Notes: a model not told the origin generated them from the sequence alone. A stretch of DNA of 64,000 bases from Elmis aenea (GCA_947652605.1 OX393584.1:30057467-30121466), one strand, 5' to 3'; shown: positions 34,762 through 46,913, numbered from the stretch's first letter. Numbers and translations are program-made.

Positions 34762-35449
34762 TACAGGGTGTCCCAGCCAAGACGAATTATTCGATAGCTC
34801 TGTTATTAGATTAGATTCCAATAGGTTTTGTGTTAAAACGAATATCCTGTGTATGTGGATGATAAACAAGCACAGCTTTTTCAGTAATAGATGATTAGTT
34901 AATTTAGCAGTCCTTGTTTTAGCAAAATGCAATAAATGTCAATACTGCTATTTAAAAAAAAAAAAATTTATTCATATTTAACAATTTATTCAGTGTATAA
35001 AATTGTTGTGTTTACTTATTAAATGCTGATTTTGCATTAATCTGTTTTTTAAAATCGTAGCTGAGATCGTTTTACACAATATTTTTCAAGTTTTCGAAAC
35101 AGCATGTTTACAAAAATATACGTTTGTGTTCACCTTAATTTGGAATCCATATCAAATCGTCGAGCGTAAAATGTTCAAAAACAATCTTTAAACGTCATTT
35201 AAAAAGTGGGTGTACTGAGCTGTAACAAAGACAATGAAAAGCTAAAAGAGAACAACAAGAAACAATCCATTTTGAACTTAGGTTTTTCAGAATAAGTATT
35301 TTAGAAGTCATGCATTCAGAACTTTTCCAGTACAAAAAATACGCGCAGAAAATTATTGGTAACGTTAATTTTTGTATGACTCATATAATTATAAAACTCT
35401 CGCTATATAAAGGAATTTATGTCATATTTGAATTAGTTATTCAATTTGA
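34762..35449. other. Element end and AT-rich stretch
   Basis: The TACAGGGTGTCCC end at 34762 has no clear partner within several hundred bases. No gene. Confidence 0.45.
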
Positions 35450-35531
35450 TTTAATTACTGGTGAAATGCTACGACGCCTCCCAAGGAAAGCCATAGTAAA
35501 ACTGACCACCCTAATAAATGCTGTGTTCTGA
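35450..35531 (+). pseudogene. Jockey-type reverse transcriptase fingers fragment
   Basis: The frame reads FDLITGEMLRRLPRKAIVKL then TTLINAVF, the start of the Jockey reverse transcriptase domain (usually ITxExLKxLPRKAIVKLTxxxNAxFR). It may be the upstream piece of the copy at 36441-37183, with about 900 bp of foreign or scrambled DNA between. Confidence 0.68.
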
Positions 35532-36440
35532 TTTACATTTCCAAACGATAATGTTTTGGATAAACGCGTTATAATCTTAAAGGTATTCAGTGACTGTAAT
35601 TCGAACATTATCTATCAACATGCCACAAAGTAAGTTCTTATTATTGAAATTAACAAATGTCATTAAATTGTGATAGGATACCGAATTAGTTAGGTGTTTA
35701 TGTGATCAAGGGGAAGCAATTCCAATAATTATGGTTAATTAACCAACGCTTAAGAATCCATTATTGCAAATTACATTTAGGTTGTACTACAATACTGATT
35801 AATTAATATTAGTATTACCCTACATCAGTTCGGGCATATGATCATTTAGTTCACATAGGAAACCAACACTTTTGTACATAAAAAATTGAGTCATTTTATT
35901 AAATTATTATAGAGCATGATCAAAAGTTCACGAAACAATGGAATAATTTTCAGCTTTTTAAAAGCTCTCATTGACTTTTAGGCTTCTTTCAGTCGAATAA
36001 TCTGCATTTAAAAAAATAATTTTTAATTGATTGGCAAATTTAATGCTTTACCTATGTAAAAGTTTGAATTTCAGAATTTTTATCTACGCTACCGGTCCTG
36101 AATTCAGTTCAAGAAGACATTCACAACAAACTAAAATTAACATAACAGCAATTTTCTTTGTGCACAAAAGTTCATCAGCACCGTAATATGCGGGGTCTGA
36201 CGCTTTTTTCTAACTGTATTATCGTAAGTACCACGGTATGAGAGAATTTACCGCGTTAGAGCAAAACCGTTTTGTAGAACTTCCATGTTGTACACACATA
36301 CGAGTACATATTTTCAATTCTGCTATTGCAATAAATTCATACACAAAACTTATAAAATAACCAGATACATACAACAAAAAACAACTGTTACTTTAATCAC
36401 GGAAATGCTTTTATAATTTAATTTATTTACGTATATTCCT
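35532..36440. other. Non-coding stretch between Jockey pieces
   Basis: No recognisable coding or repeat sequence; a candidate insertion or decayed interval. Confidence 0.4.
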
Positions 36441-37183
36441 AGACGTAGCCCAGGCGTTTGACAAAAGGTTGCATGAAGGACTATATATATATTAAAATCT
36501 TACATATCCGTTCGAATGTTTCGTGTCAAGCAAAAGAGAGAGTACATCTTGGCTATTGGTAATGACAACGTAGAAACAGCTGCTAAACTTCAAGAAGCAT
36601 GCAACAAAGTAACCGATCGGACTAAAAGGTGGAGAGTAAGAATCAACGAGAGTAAATCAGCGCATATTGACTTTGCCTACAAGCAAAATGAACAATTCCC
36701 GACATCAATAAACAATGCCAAAATCCCACATTGCGATACAGCAAAATACTTGAGAATGAATCTGGATACTCGTCTTCGATGGAAAGAACACATAAATAAA
36801 AGAACTTGACCAATGCAAAAAAATGTACATTTTGATTGAAAAAAAATCACAATTGTCTGTGCATAATAAGATTCTACTATACAAACAAATACTAAAGCCA
36901 GTCTGGACTTATGGGGTTCAGCTCTGGAGATGTGCAGCCAAAAGCGACATAGATAAGATCCAGGTCTTTCAAAATCGAGTGCTCCGGAGGTATTGTCGAT
37001 GCTCCATGGTACTATCGGAATGACCACCTACTCAGAGAGCTGAAGATTCCAACCGTCACAAAGTTCGCAGAAAAGCACGAGGGATGACTTCACTCCCATG
37101 GCAACACCGAGGTGCTGCAGCCCCTGGATAAAGCTGGTTTAAAAATAAGGCTCAAGAGGACCAAACCTTTTGAACTGGTGTAG
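36441..37183 (+). pseudogene. Jockey-type ORF2 C-terminal half with deleted catalytic centre
   Basis: FLDVAQAFDKRLHEGLYIY is motif A. After a frameshift MFRVKQKREYI joins directly to LAIGNDNVETAAKLQEACNK, so motif B and the FADD box are missing by internal deletion. Then KRWRVRINESKSAHIDF, DTAKYLRMNLDTRLRWKEHI, KSQLSVHNKILLYKQILKPV, WTYGVQLWRCAAKSDID, FQNRVL and, in further frames, EKHEG, NTEVLQPLDK and RTKPFELV followed by TAG at 37181. Several frameshifts; inactive. Confidence 0.9.
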
Positions 37184-38585
37184 TGTATATCGCGATACAG
37201 TGCTAAAGCAGAGCATAGTGAACCTGTGCGTAACACGACAAACTTGTGTTTTATGTTAGAAACCCAGAAACACCGATGGGGCATCTTGAAAAAATACCTA
37301 GTCTTTAAGGATTTTGGAATAAAATTGTCGGTTAGTCTCCCTATACTAGTAACAATATTTTAATAAGGAGAGAGAAAATTGTGCTGCATGTTTTTAATAC
37401 TGCGAAAACCTTTAATGTTTTTAAACGGAAAAAAAATATGCGAAAATAATAAGTCTATAATTATCCCTAACAAACATGGTCCTTACCCTTTAGCTATAAA
37501 ATCTTAAAACGTTTATTTTAGAGTCTAGACGCATAAAACGTGAACGAATTTAAAAGCATTCTTCTGAAGAAAATCTGAGTTTCCCCTCTATAAACTAATC
37601 AGATCTCAACCCTTTCAATTTGGCATGCGTTTGAAACAAGGACTTTTCCCGTGCGGCAGCCCTACGATCTCGCGTATTTATTCGAATTCCGCAGTTAACG
37701 GAAATACTTACGTAGCGTAATACATCCATCACTCCTCTCGAGAACAACTTATAAAAAAGATTCAATACAAAATACATAGTAACCATTTCTTAACGTTTTA
37801 ATACAGATTGCAAAGTAATGTATTAAGCAAAATATCGATAAGATAAGTGATTCATTTATGTGAACACATTAAACCGCAAACACGAATCGCTTAAAGCAAT
37901 CAAACAATACAAACATGCAAGAGTTTTATTGTAGGAAAGCTGAGAACTTCACTATCCATGTATAAATATATACCCCTAAGATCCCTTGACTATTTTTTAG
38001 CATATAACAGTGAGTGTTTAGAAGCCAGATAAACGGCAGTTTAACCCTTTAAAAGAGACAAATTTTGGTGTTCACTTTATACCCTACAATTTATTTTTAG
38101 ATGTTTAAATTTCAGCTAATCTTATACATTTAACTTTATATGATCTTTACAGCATTTATTATTAATTTATTCCCAAAATCATTAATTTTAAATTAACAAT
38201 AAACAACGTTTTTTTTTTCTACGGTCAGCTTAAAGTTATAAAACGCTCTTTGTGAGACGAAAATTAAAAACACTTTTGTTGTCATATTGACAGTTGAACA
38301 GAGTGCATCAAGCGCCACTATCGCAATATCTTTAATATAAGAAACAGACATCAGGTTAAACAAGTTACACGTAATGCTTAATTTGTAGCTGTATTCAGAA
38401 GCTTAATTTACCTGGACAGGTTTTTTTTATTGATAAATCATTTGTTTTCAATGCTAACAAAAACAAGTTTTTAAAAAACATTTTTATTGATGGCTAAGGC
38501 ACAGTTTTTTTTGGTAATTAGTGTTTATTTTACATTATTATTTAAAAGAAAAAACTAGTGTTATCTATCCAAGAAACTATCTAAC
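37184..38585. other. Non-coding stretch
   Basis: The first 150 bp are probably the Jockey 3' UTR. The remainder is AT-rich and unrecognised. Confidence 0.45.
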
Positions 38586-38589
38586 AATG

Positions 38590-40071
38590 CGGGATATATT
38601 GTAAAAGAGGTACCGACGCTTGGGCGTCTTTTGCTAAAATTGACAAAAACAGCTTTGATTATGTTAGCTAAACATGCCCAGGTAAATATAAAACTAAAGC
38701 ATTAACAATTTTCTACTAATTGTATCATATACGGGGTGTTGTCTTACGCATTTAATGTTATCAACCATATATGCTGTATATATTGCAAAACAGGTACCGA
38801 CGCTTGGGCGTCTTTTGCCAAAAATGACAAAAACTGCTTCGACTATGTTAGCTAAACATGCCCAGGTAAATTAAAAACTATAGCATTAACATTTTTCTAC
38901 TTATTGTATCTTATACGGTGTTGTCTTACGCTATTAATGTTATCAACCATATATGCTGTATATATTGCAAAACAGGTACCGACGCCTGGGCATCTTCGGC
39001 TAAAAATGATAAAACTGCTTCAAATATGTTAACTTAACATGTCCCGATAATTTTACAACCTCAACTTTAATAATTTTCCAGTTATTATATCTTATAAGGG
39101 GTGTTGTCTTACGATATTAATGTTATAAACCCATTATGCGGTATATATTGCAAAAGAGATACCGACGATTGGGCGTCTTTGGCTAAAATTGTCAAAAACG
39201 GCTTCGAATATGTTAGCTTAACATGCCCAGATAATTTTAGAACCATGACTTCAATAATTTTTTAGTTATTGTATCTTCTACGGGGTTTTGTCTTACGGTA
39301 TTTATGTTATCAACCATATATGCGGTATATATAGCAAAAGAGGTACCGACGCCTGGGCGTCTTTTGGTAAAATTGAGAAAAACTGCTTCGACTATGTTAG
39401 CTAAACATGCCCAGCTAATTTTAGAACCATGACTTCAATAATTTTCTAGTTATTGTATCTTCTACTGGGTTTTGTCTTACGGTATTTATGTTACCAACCT
39501 TTTATGCGGTACATATTGCAAAAGAGGTACCGACGCTTGGGCGTCTTTGGCTAAAATTGTCAAAAAAGGCTCCGAATATGTTAGCTAAACATGCCCAACT
39601 AATTTTAGAATCATGACTTCAATAATTTTCTAGTTATTGTATCTTCTACGGGGTTTTGTCTTGAATTTATGTTATCAAAAATATATGCAGTATAAATTGC
39701 AAAAGAGGTACCGACGCTTGGGCGTCTTTGGCTAAAATTGTCAAAAACGGCTTCGACTATGTTACCTAAACATGTCCAGGTAATTTTACAACCATGACTT
39801 CAATAACTTTCTAGTTATTGTATCTTATAACGGGTGTTGTCTTACGGTATTAATGTTATCAACCATTTATGCAGTATAAATTGCAAAAGAGGTACCGACG
39901 CTTGAGCGTCTTTGGCTAAAATTGACAAAAACGGCTTCGACTATGTTAGCTAAACATGCCCAGCTAATTTTAGAACCATGACTTCAATAATTTTCTAGTA
40001 TTGTATCTTATAAGGGGTTTTGTCTTACGGTATTAATGTTATTAACCATATATGAGGTATATATTGCAACA
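38590..40071 (+). repeat. 183-bp tandem array, eight units
   Basis: The block TACCGACGCTTGGGCGTCTT starts at 38611, 38795, 38977, 39160, 39344, 39528, 39709 and 39893, giving periods of 181-184 bp. Each unit continues with ctaaaattg(a/t)caaaaac, ttagctaaacatgcccag, an AT-rich middle, ttgtcttacg and tatattgcaaaaga. The GACGC/GCGTC stem is kept in most units. No open frame persists across units. Confidence 0.95.
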
Positions 40072-40941
40072 TTTTAAATGCAGGTGATTGTGAAAGATTC
40101 TTTTAACAGCTGAGGATCATGTCTTCGGTTGATGCTCTTTTGCCCCATTATTGACTTAACTGTCATCTTCAATTATCTTCTTTTTTTTCTGTAACAGCCG
40201 AAATAAACCTCTTTTCGATGTTAAACAGCGCGTTCGAATTCTTTATACCAGCGGTAAATTGTAGCCGAGCAACTTAATAATATCAGTTTAGCCCTCGTTC
40301 ATGTGTGTATATCATTTAAATCGCTGTAGCACGAGTCGAACACAAAAAACCGAAAATTAAATTCCGATTCATTGATTTCCGTTTATGTTTTACGCGAGTT
40401 AATTTAGCGCGGCATTTCGAATTATCACTTAATAAAGCCGTTTAACATCATATCAGAAAATGGGCATCGACTACAATGTAATATTTCCTACCCGCATTTC
40501 AATAACCGAACAAAAAACGTTTCAAGCTACGCAGATAAAATCGTTAGAACCACCCCACTCGACAGAAATTTATGTTTACGGTCCCCACACAATTCATATT
40601 TATACTTATGATCCATCTTTTTTTCAGTCAAACGATTCAGTGCCATCAGATATATCAAATTACACTGCTTACGACAATATTATTGTTCTAATAATGAATT
40701 CACTATTACTTAAAATACAAACTATACTTTCAGCAGAATATAGCGTACATAAACGTCAGATCTAAATCACCTTTATTTGCGCTGAATGTGGACCTGTTTT
40801 TTATGTCTCTCAAACAAAGTTATCTGTTCAAATTAAGTAATTATGGTTGCTAAGGGGAGTTCAAAATTTGTTATGTCACAGCTATAAAATTAAAGCGATT
40901 GTTAGTACCTTAACATAAAAAACTATTTAAGTATTAATATC
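40072..40941. other. Non-coding stretch
   Basis: The 101-codon frame at 40460-40765 opens with a real ATG but shows no domain and sits in unique AT-rich DNA; support is too weak to call it a gene. Confidence 0.4.
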
Positions 40942-42456
40942 TTAAGATCCTTTAGTGCCCGCAGTACTTTTAAGTCCACTGTACATTTTACTACATTTCT
41001 CTGATACTACGTTTCTTGGCCGTTCCTGCCCATAGGTACTTACCAGTACCATGTCCGACATGCCAAAACACCAATCAGCGCAATCTATGTTGAAATTTAC
41101 AAAACAAATTTGTTTTTGTTTGTGCCTGTCATTCGCATTACATGTACGTTGTCAAGGTAAGTTATACATTCCATAATTAATGTTTTTAATAGCATAAAAA
41201 TTCGAAAAATATAAAAATTGTGTTCTTTCGCCCTAAATAAACAATCTTTTGTAAATAAATAGAATATTGTTTGTATATTTGCTCCAATATATTTGTTTTT
41301 TCTTTCGGTATTCAGAAGTACCGTCGGGCATGGAGGATCAAAAAATAAAATGGTGTCAGAAAAAAACACTATCTGATGAAGAGCTACAAGTATTAGTTGA
41401 TACCATTTTATGTGAAAACCTGCCATTGGATAATGAATATTTAACAGACGAAGATGAAGATTTTGATATTGAGGAAGATTATGATGATGAATCAGTTTTT
41501 CCTACAGTTCAAACAGTAAATAAATCTACTGAAGAAGCACTTACAACTGAAAAAAATATTTCTAAAGAAGCAAATACATCTGTAAAAAAAAATATTGAGG
41601 CCTCAACATCTACATCAGCATCTACATCATCATCAAAATCTACCTCTCACGTGGAAATCAGGCCAAAGGTACACTCGTTCAAAAGAAATAGTACATGTTG
41701 AAGATCAAAGCCACGAAGAAATTAATGTACCGAATAGAACTTGTACTTAAAAAAAAAAATCACTACAATTCCCGATTATGAGCAACAACAGGGACCCATT
41801 GGTCAAATGTTTGAAGGCTGTGAGACAGCCAGCGATATTTATTTGAAAATATTAGGCAACTCGTTAGAAAATATTGTGTACCAAAGTAATTTATTTGCCA
41901 CCCAACACAATAAATCCTTGAACATGACAAAAAACGAATTCATTTCCTTCATTGGAATTAATTTCTTCATGTCTTATCATCAACTACAAACATGGAAACA
42001 TTATGCTGCAATGAAAAAAATAAATTGTTTTCTAGAATACCATGATATGAACTAAACATAAATTTTATGTGTTCTAATGTGATCATTGTTCTAATTTATT
42101 TTTTTGCCAAAGAATGTAATTTTTTTGTGTATCTTATTTTAATAAATATATTTTGACTTAGAATTTTATTTTATGTATAAAAATGTTGTTTAAGAGACTG
42201 TTATTTTTCGTTTATTGTAAAAAAAAAACATTAACGTCACACTTTATTATAAGCCTTAATATTAGTATTCGACTTAGGCTTCTTAATGCCCGACGGTACT
42301 TTTAAAAACCAAATATTTAATCGTTCGTAATTGTTTAATTAAAAGTCATAAAATTCTAAAAAAAATTAAATAAGCTATTTTTATTATCAGAAACATGAAT
42401 ATTATAATTTTAGAAACAAGTATACATTAAACAAAATTTGGGCACTAAAGGGTTAA
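40942..42456 (+). mobile_element. piggyBac-type element B, internally deleted, TTAA to TTAA
   Basis: Flanked by TTAA at 40942-40945 and 42453-42456. The ends are inverted repeats: CTTTAGTGCCC on the left (40950-40960) and GGGCACTAAAG on the right (42440-42450). An inner repeat, TGCCCG(A)CGGTACTTTTAA, occurs near both ends (about 40956 and 42288) and inverted at about 41319. The 1.5-kb length against about 2.4 kb for complete elements fits internal deletion of the transposase core. Confidence 0.82.
41331..42055 (+). pseudogene. piggyBac transposase N-terminal part, catalytic core deleted
   Basis: ATG at 41331 opens MEDQKIKWCQKKTLSDEELQ, then a long acidic stretch (DEDEDFDIEEDYDDES) and a Ser/Thr-rich linker, the usual disordered N-terminus. 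A frameshift and stops lie at 41700-41740. In the original frame the start of the DDE_Tnp_1_7 domain follows: FEGCETASDIYLKILGN, ENIVYQSNLFATQHNKSL, FISFIGINFFMSYHQLQTWK. It ends at YHDMN and TAA 42055. All three catalytic Asp and the C-terminal Cys-rich domain are missing. The 3' UTR has ataaatatatttt before the right end. Confidence 0.85.
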
Positions 42457-42498
42457 ATAAATGTGCTCTTTAAAACGATTTTTTTTTAATGCAAAATA

Positions 42499-42680
42499 TA
42501 CCGGGTGTAAATGAAGTGTGGCACTCCCCCTTGTTTTGTTTAGTTTTGAATTTAGATAAATAAAATTTTAGACATATATGTGCAAAAAACCAGGCTTTTT
42601 GAGCACATGCACACATTTGTTTCACTCGGTTTCGCCGGAAATGACCCCAACTTCGTTATTTTAAATGAAACACCCTGTAT
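42499..42680 (-). mobile_element. Short TACAGGG-type element, about 182 bp
   Basis: Ends TACCGGGTGTAAATG and GAAACACCCTGTA. Reverse-orientation homologue of 30989-31174. Confidence 0.7.
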
Positions 42681-42688
42681 ATTTTTAC

Positions 42689-42726
42689 ATTTTTGGAAAG
42701 AGGATCCAAAATCCTCTTTCCAAAAA
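42689..42726. repeat. Perfect 17-bp-arm hairpin
   Basis: ATTTTTGGAAAGAGGAT (42689-42705) and ATCCTCTTTCCAAAAAT (42710-42726) with a 4-base loop, immediately beside the element at 42499-42680. Confidence 0.92.
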
Positions 42727-42729
42727 TCA

Positions 42730-44217
42730 ATGATTTTTTTAATGCAAATCAAATTTTGTCCAACCCTGTTCTGTAGTAATGTTCATCAATACAATTTCAA
42801 TTTGTTTTTGCAATGAAAACCATACTTGGAGTATTTTAATTTTGAATTGCCTATAATTTTAAGAAAGGCAGTATATTTTTTGTAGTTCATTTGAACCCAG
42901 CATTGCGCTTACCTTTTTTTATAGTTTTAAAATCTACAGTAACTAATTCTAAAATTGATGCTATACCTAGCGGTGTAGTGAAAAAAGTACGTTGCATAGT
43001 TATACAAAATAGACCTTCATTTATGAATAGATAGATATATTAAACTTTACTTTAACTTGCCGCCAAGTTAGATGTACCTCTAACATATTCCCGTTTTAGC
43101 TTGAGTGTTGGTAATTGAGCGTGTTAACAGTGTTTTAACCGTAGATCAGTAACTTCACACGAAGTTGCGAAGTACTTTACTTGTCTTGAGAACAGTGGCG
43201 ATACATTTTATTTGTACGCCAAACACGTTTTTTTTTCGTGTTGTAAGCGATCGGATATCGCTTTAGTGGTCATAAAGTCCGTTGATGGATGACTAATAAA
43301 TAGTGCGACTTAATCGTGTTACAGGCCGATTTCGTCGAGTTACGATACGAAGAGGATTTAATTTAGTTGCCCTATTAAGGATATGGTAATTGTCCGTTCA
43401 TACGTTCAGACGCTCAAGGCAATAGCGCGGTAGGTTAGCAAATGAGAGTGAATTTTTCACTCTTTACGATATTTATAAAATACGATTGACTTTTGGAGAG
43501 CCAGTGTCAGAATACATAATAACTGAGCAAAATAAAACTAGTTAAGACAAAGTTGGATGGTTAAGCAAAGAAAAAGGCAAGGAAAACGAATCGTAAATGA
43601 TATTAAAACCTACTTTGATTGCGGAATAAATCGATGGGTTCTGTAGATTATATAACCTTAACAAATTTGATTTTACCCCGTCTAATGCCGCAGTCCTTTT
43701 ATTACACAGGGCGTGCAAGAAGCGTGCAATGCATCAAGATCTTGTAAACCTTATGAGAGGCAAACGGAACACTTTTAAAAAATATGGTTTAGGTGGTTAT
43801 AACATAATTCTAAAGATTTGTTTCTCTTTTAGCTGTATACAAATGGCCTGTTTAGTAATTGTACGTGCGTCCTTGTCGCTCTTCCTTGAAAGCACATATT
43901 GTACGAGTAGTATGTCCTAGTAATAATCTACCAACAAATCATTTGCTGATAGACTGAACCCAAACTGACATTGTACACATAAAGTGTTGAACATAATATT
44001 TTAACGTTAGTTTGTTTTATTAAAAAACCCTCATAAATTGGTCCTTTTGAAGTGTTATAAGTTTTAGTATAGAATATGTTGGTGTTTGTTTAATGTTATT
44101 CATTTACAAACTAACACCGAAGTAAAATTTAACATAATCGACCAAGAATATCAACAATGGTTCTTGGTTCGTGGATTGTATTAATTAATTTTTGGTAAAT
44201 CATTATTGTTATTGCCA
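42730..44217. other. Mostly unique stretch
   Basis: No recognised gene. 43080-43450 is less AT-rich than its neighbours. Confidence 0.45.
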
Positions 44218-44280
44218 GTATTTTAAATGGAGGAATGGACAAGGAAATAAGCGAAAGGACAAGAAATGTGGGAAGAATAT
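44218..44280 (+). pseudogene. RTE-like LINE fragment, left part of an interrupted copy
   Basis: Reads ILNGGMDKEISERTRNVGRI and then stops at the junction. The same protein resumes at 45168 with GNVGRIFNSF. Confidence 0.7.
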
Positions 44281-45167
44281 GACTTTAACAAATCAAACTT
44301 TAAACAGTATATTTTGCCCTGTTCATTACGCTGCTGGTAGAAGTCATGTGTCTGTAATTGGGCTTTTTACTACGGACGTTTATAGAAATTTAGTTCAAAA
44401 ACTTTTATTACACAAGAATATTAAAGTTCTCTTAGACAAAATGCTCACAGTTATTTGTAATAATAAGTACACGTACTCTCATGCTGAAATCAATATACGT
44501 GATTTTCCGAAGAAAAGCTAGGTATGTATGTTTCGAAGATATTTAACTGCAAAGATGAACAACTTTTCTAGTTTTTATTAAATATCTCAGTTATTGATTG
44601 CAATTACGTGTTTAAATATCATGTACAGTTCTACATTAAGTCCTAAATCGGGTTTTGCATCAAGTTGGCTCCGGTACATCGGCTTCAGCAGTGTTCATAT
44701 GCGGTTGATATATTGAAAAGTAAAACTTAAACAGTCGGTATTATATTATTAGCCTTTGCCACAAATGACTCATCAAATGGATTACGTATCCAGTTAAATA
44801 ATTCTCTTAAAAAATCTATGGGAACTAGAGATGCTCTTTAATATATTGTTTATCAGCTTGGTTCTAAAGCAGATCATTTTCGGCTAAAAATAATGTAAAG
44901 TGTTAAATCACTAGGCTGTGTTTAGTAAAGTCGTCCCAAAACTTTAATTCTTTTGTCAAGTTTTCACTCGATCTTAAACAGTGAAAATCGTTATATGTGC
45001 ATCTTATAATGATAATAAATTGTTCTCTATATGTTTCATTTCTGATACTCTCTTTTTTGGTTTTTCCTTAGAAATCTCATTTTTGCTGCATTCACTCGGC
45101 TACTATTTTTAATTGTGAGTGTCCACGATTCACTTCCGTATAAAATGCCTAGGTTACTACCTTTTTT
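44281..45167. mobile_element. 887-bp insertion in an RTE-like LINE, with 26-bp direct duplication
   Basis: 44255-44280 and 45168-45193 are direct repeats differing at one base of 26 and correspond to one site in the LINE protein, as expected for a target-site duplication. Inside, 45024-45165 is a minus-strand RTE-like fragment; 44281-45023 has no recognised coding content. Confidence 0.68.
45024..45165 (-). pseudogene. RTE-like LINE fragment in inverse orientation
   Basis: Minus strand: GILYGSESWTLTIKNSSRVN, AAKMRFLRKNQKR, then after a frameshift RNETYREQ. It lies head to head with the plus-strand fragment to its right, which has the same protein region but a different sequence (LLYGSETLTLTNKNSSRL), so it is a separate copy. 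Confidence 0.8.
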
Positions 45168-45625
45168 AAGGACAGGAAATGTGGGAAGAATATTTAACAG
45201 TTTCAGAACAACATTTTTTGGAAATAGAGAAATCCCAAAACGAACAAAAGTAGAAGTGGTCAAAAAGATAGTAACTCCGGCACTTTTATACGGAAGTGAA
45301 ACGTTAACACTGACAAATAAAAATAGTAGCCGATTGAATGCAGCTGAAAAGAGATTTTTCAGAAAATGAGAATCAGAAATGCAACATATAGGAGAACAAT
45401 TAAAGTTAAAAATAAACGAAAGGCAGCTGGGATGGTTGAGTCACATTTATAGGATGAAAGAAGAAAGGTTAACCAGAAAAGCCTATGAAGCAAGATCACA
45501 GGGAAAAAAAACAAAAGAGGTAGACCGAGAAAAACCTGGCACGACGAAGTTAAAAAAGCAGCAACGGATAAAAACATCAAATGAAAAGACATAAAAAAAC
45601 TCGAAAACAAAAGACGATAACCAAT
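45168..45625 (+). pseudogene. RTE-like LINE fragment, right part of interrupted copy
   Basis: GNVGRIFNSFRTTFFGNREI, PKRTKVEVVKKIVTPALLYG, then a stop after EKRFFRK at 45367. In the next frames: MQHIGEQLKLKINERQLGWL, SHIYRMKEERLTRKAYEARS, then QGK...VDREKPGTTKLKKQQR. C-terminal part of an RTE-like ORF2. Confidence 0.85.
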
Positions 45626-45689
45626 TTTAATTTCCACCATTAATTTTTTCTCGACAAAAGAGATCAAGCAAGCGGGGTCCGTTTTTCGA

Positions 45690-45745
45690 TACATCTTATA
45701 CTTACCGAGATTCCCTATGAAAACATCGACATTTTCCCTCCCTGT
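45690..45745 (-). repeat. Fragment of the dispersed element seen at 8925
   Basis: Minus strand: acagggagggaaaatg, cgatgttttcatagggaatc, tcggtaa, matching 8926-8975. Confidence 0.7.
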
Positions 45746-45749
45746 GCAT

Positions 45750-46913
45750 CACCCTATTTAAAACATCTTAAATAAGGAAAAAAGAGAAGATAGTTAAAAA
45801 ATCACGGTTGGGTCGATTAATCGGCTCTCTTGCCAATACGTTGAACTACAAAAATAGTTTTACTTTTTCGCTATTGCTCCAATGTTTAGTAAATTTTTAA
45901 TAGCTTCGCAAATGAGATTAATTTATGAAAAAGTTATGAGCCAAATAATAATTTTTGTTTCATTCAATTACCGAGTGAGAAAACCGTAAAAATTATTCAC
46001 TAACTCCAATGCTAATTTTGATAAGTTTTTGTCTTTAAGATCGGCGGCTATCTTTCCAAGCTAATGTATAAAACGCTATAAATTCCTGCTAAGTTATTGC
46101 ATTAAATACACAAAGGCTCATTACAAGGTGACAACATAATTGCAGTTAAAAGATTAAACTGTGCTTTATTTAGCGCAGTTCAACCATACAGATTATTTTA
46201 AACAAAAGGTAGCTTTAGATTGCCGATAAAAATGAGATTTATTACTTATATTCATAATTCAGATCAACAGTGACGGTTTTAAAATATGGCGTCGGTGATT
46301 ATTTTTCACAAAAGCTTTTCACATGTCCGATTAGCATGATATTCAAATTTAGTGGCCCAAATCTATGAAATGAAATGGCGCTTGCAAATTCATAACCGAG
46401 ATTACTTGTTAGGGTTTTAACTTTTTTTTGTAAAAGTTAGACAATACCGTCCTTATTTAGAATAAAAGCGTCCAAACGATTAACATCAATTTTGATTATT
46501 GCTAAAACTTTTGTAGCAGATTTACGTATTTCTATACATGATTAGCAACTTTTTGTCTTGGATATTCAATACAACAACTTTTGTTTCAACCTTTTATTCT
46601 TAATATCGTCGACAATAATGTTTCTACATTCGCTAGATATAGTTGTAAAAGTCACAAAAATCGCTAAAATTTTCGCCATTGTGTGAATCAGAATGTGCTT
46701 TGCACGAGGTAAAAAAACGTCGTCTTAGTCATGCAAACGCTTGCATGGAAGTACGACTAAAACAAATAGAACACACATGTAACCCAACTTTAATGGATGA
46801 AGTACTAGGAACAGAAAGTAGAACTAATGGTGTACTGCCTATTCGCTGCTTTAGTGACTTTTTGACGACTTTTCGATTTAGATTAATCGATAGCTATTTA
46901 TTTGTCTAAATTA
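45750..46913. other. Non-coding stretch
   Basis: The 76-codon frame 46679-46909 has no recognised domain. Confidence 0.4.

Noticed and set aside
38590..40071. CRISPR array
   Set aside because: The 183-bp units repeat along their whole length without distinct spacers, and the context is eukaryotic transposon DNA. It is a tandem repeat.
38590..40071. Hammerhead ribozyme in the tandem units
   Set aside because: No CUGAUGA...GAAA core was found in either orientation of the unit.
40460..40765. 101-codon ORF with its own ATG
   Set aside because: No domain, no neighbouring exon signals and AT-rich composition. A frame of this length can arise by chance.
44192..44521. 109-codon ORF
   Set aside because: It runs across the LINE/insert junction in a frame different from the LINE protein, so it is accidental.
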